Assembly (NCBI GenBank): GCA_965213765.1
Contig: OZ243926.1
Span: 2,976,001 to 3,040,000, forward strand
Origin: JAJDXO01 sp965213765
GTDB taxonomy: Bacteria > Pseudomonadota > Alphaproteobacteria > Rhodospirillales > UBA2165
Reading direction: 5' to 3'
Length of the DNA stretch: 64,000 nucleotides
Part shown: in pieces, positions 41,188 through 49,537 of the stretch
Position numbering within the stretch: the stretch's first letter is position 1
Layout of the letters: every line of letters begins with the position of its first letter
Translations under genes and position numbers: made by a program
Notes under the pieces: generated by a model
Told to the model about the DNA's origin: nothing
Databases searched by the model: none
What the model saw: the letters and a program-made list of their open reading frames with translations, nothing else

Positions 41188-42351
41188 TCATGGCTGAGCG
41201 AAGAAACCGTCCAGGGTCGCGACGTAGATCCGGGTCAAGCTTTCCACGTCGCTCACTGGCATCTGTTCGTCCACCTTATGCATGGTCTTGCCCACGAGGC
41301 CGAACTCGGCGACGGGACAGTAGTCCTTGATGAAGCGGGCATCGGACGTTCCGCCCGAGGTCGATAACTCGGGCGCGCGGCCGGTCACCTCCTCGACCGC
41401 CCGGCATAGCACGTCGGACAGCTTGCCGGGTGGCGTGAGGAATGCCTCGCCGGAAACATGAATATCGAGATTGTAGTGCTCGCCATCCACGGCGCTGGCC
41501 TCCTGGAACCGCGTGTGCAGCCAGTCGGTGACCGAAGCGCCCGTGTGGAGATCATTGAAGCGAACATTGAACAGCGCGTTGACCTTGGCCGGGATGACAT
41601 TGCTTGCGGTGTTTCCCGTATCGACCGAGGCCACCTGCAGGGTCGAGGCTTGGAAATGATCCGTGCCTTCGTCGAGGGGTGTCCCCGTGATGGCGTCCAG
41701 CATGCCGATCAGGCGATGGATCGGGTTGTCGGCCAAATGGGGGTAGGCCGTATGGCCTTGGATGCCGGTCACCTCGAGGCGGGCGGTCAGGCTGCCGCGC
41801 CGGCCGATCTTGACCATGTCGCCCATGGCTTCCGGGTTGGTGGGTTCACCGACGAGGCAGACATCCAGGGTCTCACCCTCTTCGGCAATCCATTCCAGGA
41901 GCTTCTTGGTGCCGTTGATCGCCGGCCCTTCCTCGTCGCCGGTGATCAGCAGGCTGATGGACCCGGGCACGTCGCCGCCGGCTTTCTCCAGGTATCGGGA
42001 TGCGGCCGCAACAAATGCCGCGATCGCGGCTTTCATATCCGAGGCCCCGCGGCCAAAAAGCACGCCATCCCTGATCTCGGCGCCGAAGGGATCCACCGAC
42101 CAGGCGTCCTCATCACCGGCCGGCACGACGTCCGTGTGCCCGGCAAAGCAGAAGTTTGGTGCGGCGCCGCCGATACGGGCATACAGGTTGTCCACATCCG
42201 GCGTGCCGTCGGCGGAAAAGACTTTTCGGCGGACGTCAAATCCCAGTCCGGTCAACGCTTCGCCGAGAACGTCCAACGCCCCGCCGTCAGCGGGGGTGAC
42301 GCTGTTGCACCGAATCAGCGCCTGCGACAGCGCGAGCGCATCGACGGTCAT
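41188..42351 (-). CDS. dapE: Succinyl-diaminopimelate desuccinylase
   Basis: M20-family zinc enzyme of lysine/diaminopimelate synthesis, 387 residues. Metal ligands in FAGHTDVVP and GRGASDMKAA, general base Glu in ITGDEEGPAINGTKK, then GRRGSLTARLEVTGIQGHTAYP of the dimerisation domain and KTMHKVDEQMPV. ATG at 42351; the dapD stop overlaps it (TGATATG), so translation is coupled. An in-frame upstream extension is antisense-like and not used. Confidence 0.94.
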   Translation of the reverse strand: MTVDALALSQALIRCNSVTPADGGALDVLGEALTGLGFDVRRKVFSADGTPDVDNLYARIGGAAPNFCFAGHTDVVPAGDEDAWSVDPFGAEIRDGVLFGRGASDMKAAIAAFVAAASRYLEKAGGDVPGSISLLITGDEEGPAINGTKKLLEWIAEEGETLDVCLVGEPTNPEAMGDMVKIGRRGSLTARLEVTGIQGHTAYPHLADNPIHRLIGMLDAITGTPLDEGTDHFQASTLQVASVDTGNTASNVIPAKVNALFNVRFNDLHTGASVTDWLHTRFQEASAVDGEHYNLDIHVSGEAFLTPPGKLSDVLCRAVEEVTGRAPELSTSGGTSDARFIKDYCPVAEFGLVGKTMHKVDEQMPVSDVESLTRIYVATLDGFFAQP

Positions 42352-42352
42352 A

Positions 42353-43210
42353 TCAATCCCGGAGAAGGTCGTTGACGGATGTCTTCGCGCGCGTGCTTTC
42401 GTCGACCTGCTTGACGATGACCGCGCAGTAAAGGCTGGGACCCGCCGACCCGTCCGGCAGCGGCTTGCCCGGCAGGCTCCCGGGTACAACCACCGAATAG
42501 GCTGGAACCCGGCCGGTGATGACCTCGCCGGTATCCCGGTTCACGATCTTGGTGGAGGCGCCGATATAGACGCCCATGGAGAGCACGGCGCCTTCGTTGA
42601 CAATGACACCCTCGGCCACCTCGGAGCGGGCGCCGATGAAACAGTTATCCTCGATGATCACCGGTTCCGCCTGCAGCGGCTCCAGGACGCCGCCAATGCC
42701 GGCGCCGCCGGAAATATGGCAGTTCTTGCCGATCTGAGCGCACGAGCCGACCGTCGCCCAGGTATCGACCATGGTGCCTTCGCCGACATACGCACCCAGG
42801 TTGACGAAGCTGGGCATCAGAACCGCGCCGGGCGCGATAAACGCGGACCGGCGGACAACGCAGGACGGAACCGCCCGGAAGCCGGCTTCGCGAAACCGGT
42901 TCTCACTCCAGCCCTCGAACTTGGAGGGCAGCTTGTCCCACCAGTTGGTATTGGCGCCGGGCCCGCCCCCGATGGGCTCCATATCGTTCAGACGGAAGCT
43001 TAGGAGGACGGCCTTTTTCAGCCACTGATTGACCTGCCAGGATCCGTCAACCTTTTCGGCGACCCGGGCCTGGCCGCTGTCCAGCAGTTCCAGAGCGGCA
43101 TCGACGGCGTCACGAACTTCGCCGGTGGTCGCAGGCGTGATCTCGTCCGCCTGATCCCAGGCGGCATCGATGGCGGCTTCCAGTTGATCGGTAGGGATAC
43201 TATCGGGCAC
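42353..43210 (-). CDS. dapD: Tetrahydrodipicolinate N-succinyltransferase
   Basis: 285 residues. N-terminal helical domain, then a left-handed beta helix of hexapeptide repeats (around GAVLMPSFVNLGAYVGEGTM to GNMGVYIGA-type turns), ending with IVNRDTGEVITGRVPAYSVVVPGSLPG. Catalyses succinyl transfer from succinyl-CoA in diaminopimelate synthesis. GTG start at 43210 with GAGGAA upstream. Precedes dapE in the transcript. Confidence 0.94.
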   Translation of the reverse strand: MPDSIPTDQLEAAIDAAWDQADEITPATTGEVRDAVDAALELLDSGQARVAEKVDGSWQVNQWLKKAVLLSFRLNDMEPIGGGPGANTNWWDKLPSKFEGWSENRFREAGFRAVPSCVVRRSAFIAPGAVLMPSFVNLGAYVGEGTMVDTWATVGSCAQIGKNCHISGGAGIGGVLEPLQAEPVIIEDNCFIGARSEVAEGVIVNEGAVLSMGVYIGASTKIVNRDTGEVITGRVPAYSVVVPGSLPGKPLPDGSAGPSLYCAVIVKQVDESTRAKTSVNDLLRD

Positions 43211-43292
43211 GGGGCTATTCCTCGAAAGAATTTGAGCGCCGGAAAATGGGCCAGGGGACCGGCGGTGTCAATATTGGGCCGGCTGAAATCGG

Positions 43293-44003
43293 TTAGGCGC
43301 CGGATACCTCGACCAGCCAGCCCGAAAGATCCGTCACGGTGTGGTCCGGTTCGACATCCCCGGCTTCTGCGTTTGCCCAGGGCCGATCGGTGACGACCCA
43401 GACCGTCGCCATACCCATTTCGGCGGCCGGCTTAAGGTTCCGCGCAACATCCTCGACCATAACCGCATTGGCGGGGTCGAACTGGTACGTCTCGGTCAGC
43501 AGCCGATAGACGCTCGGCTCCGGCTTCGGGACATAGTTAGCGGCGGCGATGTCAAACACGCCGTCCATGTGGTGATCGACGCCCAACCGGTCGAGCACCC
43601 GCTCGGCGTGCCGGGCAGATGCGTTGGTGAATACCACCTTTCGGCCGGGCAGAGCATGAAGGGCGCGGTCCAGATCCGGGTCGGGCCGAACCATGTCGAC
43701 GCTGACCGCGTGGACATAGTCGAGATAGGGAGCCGGATCCATGTCGTGATTGTCCATTAACCCCTTTAGCGAGGTGCCGTGTTCCCGGAAATAGCGCTTC
43801 TGGACCCTATAGGCCTCGGCGTGATCAAGTTTCAAATAGTCGGCGATATAGGCGCACATCCGCCGGTCGATCTCGTCGAACATGCTGGCTGATGGCGGGT
43901 ACAGCGTATTGTCGAGATCGAACACCCAGGTGTCGCACTCTCGCAATAGGCGAGCGTCCCCCGCTATTCCGTCAGTCCGAGTTTTTTCTTGTTTTTCAAG
44001 CAT
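43293..44003 (-). CDS. HAD-family pyrimidine 5'-nucleotidase
   Basis: 236 residues of the SDT1/pyrimidine 5'-nucleotidase group. Motif I is WVFDLDNTLYPPSASMF, motif II VVFTNASARHAERVL, motif III KPEPSVYRLL and motif IV VMVEDVARNLKPA. The family removes phosphate from pyrimidine nucleotides and is a conserved gene between dapD and argB in alphaproteobacteria. ATG at 44003. Confidence 0.9.
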   Translation of the reverse strand: MLEKQEKTRTDGIAGDARLLRECDTWVFDLDNTLYPPSASMFDEIDRRMCAYIADYLKLDHAEAYRVQKRYFREHGTSLKGLMDNHDMDPAPYLDYVHAVSVDMVRPDPDLDRALHALPGRKVVFTNASARHAERVLDRLGVDHHMDGVFDIAAANYVPKPEPSVYRLLTETYQFDPANAVMVEDVARNLKPAAEMGMATVWVVTDRPWANAEAGDVEPDHTVTDLSGWLVEVSGA

Positions 44004-44148
44004 GTGGCATTTGTGCTATGGTGCCTAGGCTTGGGCAACCCCATTTGTTTCAAGTGTGGCCGGCGCGCGTACCAAAGACCTCCGAATGGGAAAAAAAGCC
44101 GCGCTCGCCGGCGCCCGGGAATTCTTACTGAACAAATAGACGGTCCGG

Positions 44149-45081
44149 TCAGTCGGACGCGATCAGCGTTCCCGCGCCATGCTCGGTAAACAGTTCGAGC
44201 AGCAGGGCATGGGGGACACGGCCATCGATAATAACTGCCGCGTCGACGTCGCCGTCGACCGCCCGCAGGCAGGTCTCCACCTTGGGGATCATGCCGTCCG
44301 CGATGACGCCGGACTCAATTAACGCGCGAGCTTCCGATGCCGTGAGTTTGGGGATCAGTTCACCATTTTCGTCGAGAACGCCGGCGACGTCGGTCAGGAG
44401 CAACAGCCGCCGGGCCGACATGGCGTCGGCGATGGCGCCGGCTGCGGTGTCGGCGTTGATGTTGAAGGTCTCGCCCTTTTCTCCGCCGCCGATGGGAGCG
44501 ATGACGGGAATCATGTCTGATTGCTCAAACACATCGAGGACGTGGGTGGAGATTTGCCGGGGCTCACCGACGAAACCAAGGTCGAGAATTTTTTCGATAT
44601 TTGAGTCGGGATCGCGCTGGGTGCGCCGCAGCTTGGCGGCTCGTATGAGATTGCCGTCCTTTCCGGACAAGCCCACGGCAAATCCGCCGGCGCCGTTGAT
44701 GGAGGCGGCGATCTGTTTGTTTATCGTCCCGGCGAGGACCATTTCAACCACTTCCACCGTGGCGGCATCGGTGACCCGCAGGCCGTCAACGAAGGATGAC
44801 TGAATTTTCAACCGTTCCAGCATTTCGGCAATTTGCGGCCCGCCGCCGTGCACGACAATCGGATTGATGCCGACATGTTTGAGCAGCACGACGTCCTCGG
44901 CGAACAGCTTGGCAAGATCGTCATCGCCCATGGCATGGCCGCCATACTTGATGACGAAGGTATGCCCTTCGTGCCGCTGCATATAGGGCAGCGCTTCGGC
45001 TAGCGTGTGGGCCTGATTGAGCCACGCTGCTCCGCCGTCGCCGTCCGCCCCCTGAGGCGGCGTTTTGGAGTCGTCGTTCAT
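44149..45081 (-). CDS. argB: Acetylglutamate kinase
   Basis: Second step of arginine synthesis, 310 residues. Nucleotide-binding KYGGHAMGDD and the substrate loop VVHGGGPQIAEMLERL are clear, as is INADTAAGAIADAMSARRLLLLTDVAGV. The N-terminal extension (about 28 residues) contains the helix that mediates arginine-sensitive hexamers in related proteins (LAEALPYMQRHEGHT). ATG at 45081; engB is upstream in the operon. Confidence 0.95.
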   Translation of the reverse strand: MNDDSKTPPQGADGDGGAAWLNQAHTLAEALPYMQRHEGHTFVIKYGGHAMGDDDLAKLFAEDVVLLKHVGINPIVVHGGGPQIAEMLERLKIQSSFVDGLRVTDAATVEVVEMVLAGTINKQIAASINGAGGFAVGLSGKDGNLIRAAKLRRTQRDPDSNIEKILDLGFVGEPRQISTHVLDVFEQSDMIPVIAPIGGGEKGETFNINADTAAGAIADAMSARRLLLLTDVAGVLDENGELIPKLTASEARALIESGVIADGMIPKVETCLRAVDGDVDAAVIIDGRVPHALLLELFTEHGAGTLIASD

Positions 45082-45107
45082 CTTGGGTCTCCCCGAGGGC
45101 CGGGACT

Positions 45108-45773
45108 TTAGCCGAACTCGGGCGATGCCGCCAGCGCCGCAAGTGCGGCCCGTAATTCCGGGATTCCCCGGCCGGACCGGGCACTGGTTGCAATTATCTC
45201 GGGATGGGCGGCGACGCGCGTTGAGATCTCGGCCGCAGTCCTTCCCTCCATATGGGTGAGCGCGCCCGCCTTGATCTTATCGCACTTGGTGAGCACGACC
45301 TGATAGACGACCGCCGCGTCGTCCATCAGCTTCATGGCGTCCCGGTCACTGTCCTTGATGCCGTGACGGCTGTCGATCAACAGGCAGGCGCGGCGCAGGC
45401 CGGCCCGGCCCTTGAGGTAGGATCGGGTGAGTTCGGTCCAAATCTTGATCTCGGATTTTGAGGCCCGGGCATACCCGTAACCCGGCAGATCGGCAAGGCA
45501 CAGCCGGCCGCCAAGATTGAAAAAATTCAGCTGTCGGGTCCGGCCCGGCGTGTTGGAGGCCTTGGCGAGAGTCTTTCTGCCCGTTAGCGCATTGACGAGG
45601 CTCGACTTTCCCACATTCGAGCGGCCGGCGAATGCGACCTCGGGGAGCGCGTCGTCCGGCACCTGGGCCAGGCGGGCTGCGCCGACAATGAACCGGCAGT
45701 CCTGGGCAAACAGCAACCGTCCGGCTTCCAGCGCAGCGGCCGTTTCATCCTCGGGGGTGAGGGGGGCGGTCAT
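45108..45773 (-). CDS. engB: Ribosome biogenesis GTPase EngB (YsxC/YihA)
   Basis: Essential GTPase of large-subunit assembly, 221 residues. G1 GRSNVGKSSL begins near residue 50, G2/G3 TPGRTRQLNFF and LADLPGYGYARA, and G4 TKCDK; the SARSGRGIPELR region gives G5. Located between yidC and argB on the same strand, the usual place in alphaproteobacteria. Confidence 0.95.
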   Translation of the reverse strand: MTAPLTPEDETAAALEAGRLLFAQDCRFIVGAARLAQVPDDALPEVAFAGRSNVGKSSLVNALTGRKTLAKASNTPGRTRQLNFFNLGGRLCLADLPGYGYARASKSEIKIWTELTRSYLKGRAGLRRACLLIDSRHGIKDSDRDAMKLMDDAAVVYQVVLTKCDKIKAGALTHMEGRTAAEISTRVAAHPEIIATSARSGRGIPELRAALAALAASPEFG

Positions 45774-45797
45774 GATTGAGTACCGGGAAAGTCCGCC

Positions 45798-47717
45798 TTA
45801 CCCGTTCTTCTTCTTTTTCTTAGACTTGCGGGAGGGTTTGGCCGGCTCCTCACCACCTTCATCGGCGTCTTCATCGGAGCCCTCGTTCGCAGCCGCGGCG
45901 CCCGCTGAAGCCGCGGCGGGAGCGGGTTTGACCTGACCGCCGCCGATTGGCACGCCCATGCGCCGCATAATCACGTACTGCTGCAGGACCGACAAAAGGT
46001 TGTTCCAGGCCCAGTAGATCACCAGACCCGACGGGAACCGGGCCAGCATGATGGTGAAGATGAACGGCAGGAACATGAAGATCTTCTGCTGGGTCGGATC
46101 CGTGGGCGGCGGGTTCAGCTTCTGTTGGGCGTACATGGTGAGGCCCATAAGGATCGGCCAGATGCCGATGATCGCCCATTCCGGCGGCGTCCAGTCGATC
46201 AGGCCGAAGGCATTGACGAAGGTCAGGCGATCCATGTCCGAGAGGTCGTCGATCCACAGGAAGAACGGCGCGTGCCGCATTTCGATGGTGACGAACAACA
46301 CCTTGTAGAGCGCAAAGAACACCGGAATTTGCGGCAGGATGGGCAAACAGCCGGAGGCCGGATTGGCTTTCTCCCGCTTATACAGCGCCATCACCTCCTG
46401 GTTCATGCGCACCTTGTCGTCGCCGAACCGTTCCCGGAGTTTCATCATATCCGGCTGCAGCGCCTTCATCTTGCTCATCGCCTTGTAGGACTTGTTGGCG
46501 AGCGGGAAGAAGGCGAGCTTGATGAGCACCGTCAGCAGGAGGATCGCGACACCCATGTTGTTGATAATATGGTCGGTGAAAAACACCAGCGTGAAGAAAA
46601 TCGGCTTGGTCAGCAGTTCGAACCAGCCCCAGTCGATGGCAAGGTCGAACCGCTCGATCCCGTGATCATCCCGGTATTTGAACATTAGCCGCGCTTCCTT
46701 GGCGCCGGCGAAGAATCGGCTGGTCGTGCCCGCGCTCGTACCGGGCGCAATCGCCGATGCGTCATCCAGGAAATCGACCTGATAATTGTCGCCCTGCCGG
46801 TTCGGGTTTTCGAACATGCGGGCCGTGGCCGAGGTGTCCTGATCGGGAATCAGCGCCGTCAGCCAGTACTTGTCGGTGATCCCCACCCATCCGCCGGTCG
46901 TACTCTTCTTGAAGATTTGGCGGTCGGTGCGCTGCTCCTCAGCCGCATCCTGGAGGTCGTCGTAGTCGTATTCGTCCAGGACCCCATCGAAGACGCCGAG
47001 AATGCCCTCGTGAAGGATGTAAAAATCAGTGATATCGGGCGTGCCGCTCCGGCGAATGCGCCCAAAGGGAAAGACCGTGATGGACTGCTCACCGGCATTT
47101 TGAACGTTCTGTTCGACGGAGAACATGTAATTCCGGTCCAGCGACAGCTTGAGGCTGAAGATGACGCCGGCCGGGTTGGTCCAGGTGAGCGTCACCGGTT
47201 GATCCGGTGTCAATGTCTGCCGGTCGGCGGTCCAAAGGGTTTGCTCATCGGGAACGTCGACGCCGGTGGCCGCCCAGCCGAAATCGGCGAAATAGGCATC
47301 GGGCGTTCCAAACGGCAGCAACAATTTGATATTGGCGCTCGTCGGATCCGTGGTTTCCCGGTAGTCCAGGAGCGTCAGATCGTCGAACAGGGCGCCGCGC
47401 AGCGAAATGGACCCGCTAAGCCTATCTGATTGAATGGCAATCCGGGGCACGGCGTTCAACGCCCGTCGGGTGGCCTCCTGGGCAACCCGGCCCGGCGCAC
47501 CCCCCGGGACCGGCACGGCCTCGGCCCCCGACGGGACCGCTCCCGGCGCCGCGCTCTCGGCGGTCACCGGCGGCGCGGCCGGGTCGGCGGTGTTCTGTGC
47601 TTGCTCCTGCCGGGGTTCCGGCGGCGGCGGGCCAAACTCGCTGGCGTACCACTGAAAGCCCAGCATGATTCCGACCGAAAGGACGATCGCCAGGAGAAGG
47701 TTTTTCTGGTCCATCAT
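45798..47717 (-). CDS. yidC: Membrane protein insertase YidC
   Basis: 639 residues. One N-terminal helix, a large periplasmic beta-domain after a Pro/Ala-rich linker, then the insertase core with ILLLTVLIKLAFFPLANKSYKAMSKMKALQPDMMKLRERFGDD, PASGCLPILPQIPVFFALYKVL and FLPFIFTIMLARFPSGLVIYW. The C-terminus is a long charged tail ending in Lys-rich KSKKKKKNG that can contact ribosomes. Overlaps yidD by 4 bp. Inserts and folds inner-membrane proteins. Confidence 0.95.
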   Translation of the reverse strand: MMDQKNLLLAIVLSVGIMLGFQWYASEFGPPPPEPRQEQAQNTADPAAPPVTAESAAPGAVPSGAEAVPVPGGAPGRVAQEATRRALNAVPRIAIQSDRLSGSISLRGALFDDLTLLDYRETTDPTSANIKLLLPFGTPDAYFADFGWAATGVDVPDEQTLWTADRQTLTPDQPVTLTWTNPAGVIFSLKLSLDRNYMFSVEQNVQNAGEQSITVFPFGRIRRSGTPDITDFYILHEGILGVFDGVLDEYDYDDLQDAAEEQRTDRQIFKKSTTGGWVGITDKYWLTALIPDQDTSATARMFENPNRQGDNYQVDFLDDASAIAPGTSAGTTSRFFAGAKEARLMFKYRDDHGIERFDLAIDWGWFELLTKPIFFTLVFFTDHIINNMGVAILLLTVLIKLAFFPLANKSYKAMSKMKALQPDMMKLRERFGDDKVRMNQEVMALYKREKANPASGCLPILPQIPVFFALYKVLFVTIEMRHAPFFLWIDDLSDMDRLTFVNAFGLIDWTPPEWAIIGIWPILMGLTMYAQQKLNPPPTDPTQQKIFMFLPFIFTIMLARFPSGLVIYWAWNNLLSVLQQYVIMRRMGVPIGGGQVKPAPAAASAGAAAANEGSDEDADEGGEEPAKPSRKSKKKKKNG

Positions 47718-47974
47718 TGCGGGCGTGCCTCGGCGGCGCGATCGTCATCCTGTCCCGAGGGCACCGGATCGTATCCTGAGCCGCCCCACGGGTGGCAGCG
47801 GCCGATGCGCTTGACGGCCAGCCATGAGCCACGAACGGCGCCATGCGACTCAATGGCCTCAAGGGCGTACTGTGAACAGGACGGCGCGTACCGGCAGTTG
47901 GCGCCGAGGACCGGCGACGCGAAAAGCTGATAACCCCGGATCAGGAGTTTCAAGACTGTGCGGATGGATTTCAT
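47714..47974 (-). CDS. yidD: Membrane protein insertion efficiency factor YidD
   Basis: Small amphipathic protein, 86 residues, with all family features: LLIRGYQLFASPVLGANCRYAPSCSQYALEAI and GRCHPWGGSGYDPVP, including the paired Cys. Lies between rnpA and yidC and overlaps yidC by 4 bp. Helps insertion of membrane proteins in co-operation with YidC. Confidence 0.95.
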   Translation of the reverse strand: MKSIRTVLKLLIRGYQLFASPVLGANCRYAPSCSQYALEAIESHGAVRGSWLAVKRIGRCHPWGGSGYDPVPSGQDDDRAAEARPQ

Positions 47975-47982
47975 GCTGGTCC

Positions 47983-48393
47983 CTAGCCGGCCTGCCGATT
48001 GGTATCCCGATCCGGCAGTTCTGTCTCCCTCTCATCGGCCATTGCGCCGACTTTTTCAAGTGCCGTTTCCAAGTCCCCGACCAAATCCGAGAAACGGCGG
48101 TCGAGTGTCGCATTCCGCCCGATTATCACATAGTCACGATGCCGTGCAGCTTGACTTGGCATCACCTCGTCTGCGGCGGCCTTGAGTCGCCGGCGGGCGC
48201 GGTTTCGGGCCACCGCGTTGCCGACTTTCCGGCTGACCGTAAATCCCAGGCGCCGTTCCGCCAAAACGATACTCTCGGCCGCCTCGTGAGTCCGGCACTG
48301 AAGGATCAGGCCGGGGGTCACCCATTTCCTGCCCTCCCGGGCCGCACGAAGAAAATCCCCGCGGTTCCTTAAACGCACGAGGGGCGTACCCAC
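47983..48393 (-). CDS. rnpA: Ribonuclease P protein component
   Basis: 136 residues; protein partner of RNase P RNA for tRNA 5' maturation. RLRNRGDFLRAAREGRKWV and RRLGFTVSRKVGNAVARNRARRRLKA form the conserved RNR motif. GTG at 48393, 19 bp after the rpmH stop. Followed by yidD at 8 bp. Confidence 0.93.
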   Translation of the reverse strand: MGTPLVRLRNRGDFLRAAREGRKWVTPGLILQCRTHEAAESIVLAERRLGFTVSRKVGNAVARNRARRRLKAAADEVMPSQAARHRDYVIIGRNATLDRRFSDLVGDLETALEKVGAMADERETELPDRDTNRQAG

Positions 48394-48411
48394 GGGATGT
48401 ACCTTATCCGT

Positions 48412-48546
48412 CTAGGCGGAGAGTTTCTTGCGGCCCTTGGCGCGCCGCGCCGCCAGAATCCGCCGGCCGCCAACGGTTGCCATGCGCGAGCGAAAGCCGT
48501 GCCGGCGCTTGCGCACGAGATTACTGGGCTGGAATGTCCGTTTCAC
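48412..48546 (-). CDS. rpmH: Large ribosomal subunit protein bL34
   Basis: 44 residues: VKRTFQPSNLVRKRRHGFRS then RMATVGGRRILAARRAKGRK, an unmistakable bL34. GTG initiates at 48546 (here read as Met). Shorter than the usual cutoff for gene finding. First gene of rpmH-rnpA-yidD-yidC-engB-argB, with a strong promoter upstream. Confidence 0.95.
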   Translation of the reverse strand: MKRTFQPSNLVRKRRHGFRSRMATVGGRRILAARRAKGRKKLSA

Positions 48547-48584
48547 TGTCTGCTCCAAAAACGGCCTGAATTTGCAAGGCCCGG

Positions 48585-48613
48585 TGTATACGTTTTCGGC
48601 CCGGCCAAGTCAA
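48585..48613 (-). promoter_or_regulatory. Sigma-70-type promoter of the rpmH operon
   Basis: Read on the minus strand, TTGACT (48613-48608) and TATACA (48590-48585) are separated by exactly 17 bp, near consensus. It lies 39 bp upstream of the rpmH start and is well placed to drive rpmH-rnpA-yidD-yidC. Confidence 0.75.
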
Positions 48614-48757
48614 CGATGCCGGGAGGCGCCAGGTCACGGAATGGTGACTGGAATAGAGGCCTTGGCGGCCGTATCTACCGGAGTGTACCCAGCTTCGGCT
48701 TGTGAGATTTGTCACAAGGGACGAAGGGCACTCGGGGTATAAGGATCGGCGCCGATT

Positions 48758-49504
48758 ATGAACGACGAAAACCAGGAAATTAATGCCAAGCAAAGCGGCC
48801 TGCCGATCAAGCGGTTGGCGCCGGTCGTCTTGCTTGTGATCGGGCTCGGCGCGGCATTCTTTTACGACCTCCACCACTTCTTCTCGTTCGAAATGCTGAA
48901 GGAAAACCGCCAGTCACTTCTGTCGTGGGCGCAAAACAACCATATCCTCAGCGCCGTGGTGTTTATTGCAGGTTATGCCGCGGCCATCGCCATCAGCCTT
49001 CCCGGTGCCATTTGGTTGACGATTTTGGGCGGGTTCATGTTCGGCACCCTGGAAGGCGGAATATTCGTCGTCTTCGCCGCGACCCTGGGCGCCACGGTGA
49101 TTTTTCTTGCCGCGCGATATGCGTTTGCCGATTTCTTTTACGAGAAAGCGGGCCCCGCTATCCGCCGTATGGAAGATGGTTTCCGGGCCAATGCCGTCAG
49201 CTACATGCTGGTACTTCGGCTGGTACCGCTTTTTCCGTTTTGGCTGGTCAATCTGGTCCCGGCGTTCCTCGGCGTTTCCACCCGTACGTACGTCATAAGC
49301 ACGCTGGTCGGCATCATGCCGGGTACGTTCGTCTATGCCAGCCTCGGCAACGGGATCGGACATTTGATAGATGCCGGTCAAGTGCCGGACCTGTCGATTA
49401 TATTCGCGCCCGAAGTGCTCGGACCGCTGATTGGCCTGGCGGCATTGTCGCTGGTGCCGGTCATTTACAAGCGCTTCAAGTCCCGGGGGCAGGCTGCCGG
49501 CTAG
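48758..49504 (+). CDS. TVP38/TMEM64-family (VTT domain) membrane protein
   Basis: 248 residues with five or six membrane segments and the VTT/DedA-like core: AISLPGAIWLTILGGFMFGTLEGG, then FFYEKAGPAIRRMEDGFRANAVSYMLVLRLVPLFPFWLVNLVPAFLGVSTRTYV and GIMPGTFVYASLGNGIG. Homologues often sit next to a MerA-like flavoprotein, as here (33 bp gap). Role may be membrane lipid or ion handling; unproven. Confidence 0.87.
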   Translation: MNDENQEINAKQSGLPIKRLAPVVLLVIGLGAAFFYDLHHFFSFEMLKENRQSLLSWAQNNHILSAVVFIAGYAAAIAISLPGAIWLTILGGFMFGTLEGGIFVVFAATLGATVIFLAARYAFADFFYEKAGPAIRRMEDGFRANAVSYMLVLRLVPLFPFWLVNLVPAFLGVSTRTYVISTLVGIMPGTFVYASLGNGIGHLIDAGQVPDLSIIFAPEVLGPLIGLAALSLVPVIYKRFKSRGQAAG

Positions 49505-49537
49505 ACCCGACCCACAACTTCGTTTCAGGATCAACCC

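Noticed and set aside
43989..44189. Small Cys-containing plus-strand frame between the nucleotidase and argB
   Set aside because: It overlaps the argB end antisense, lacks a ribosome-binding site and has no supporting sequence pattern.
48414..48757. Chromosome origin next to rpmH
   Set aside because: No dnaA gene and no cluster of DnaA boxes were seen; in alphaproteobacteria the origin is usually not at rpmH.
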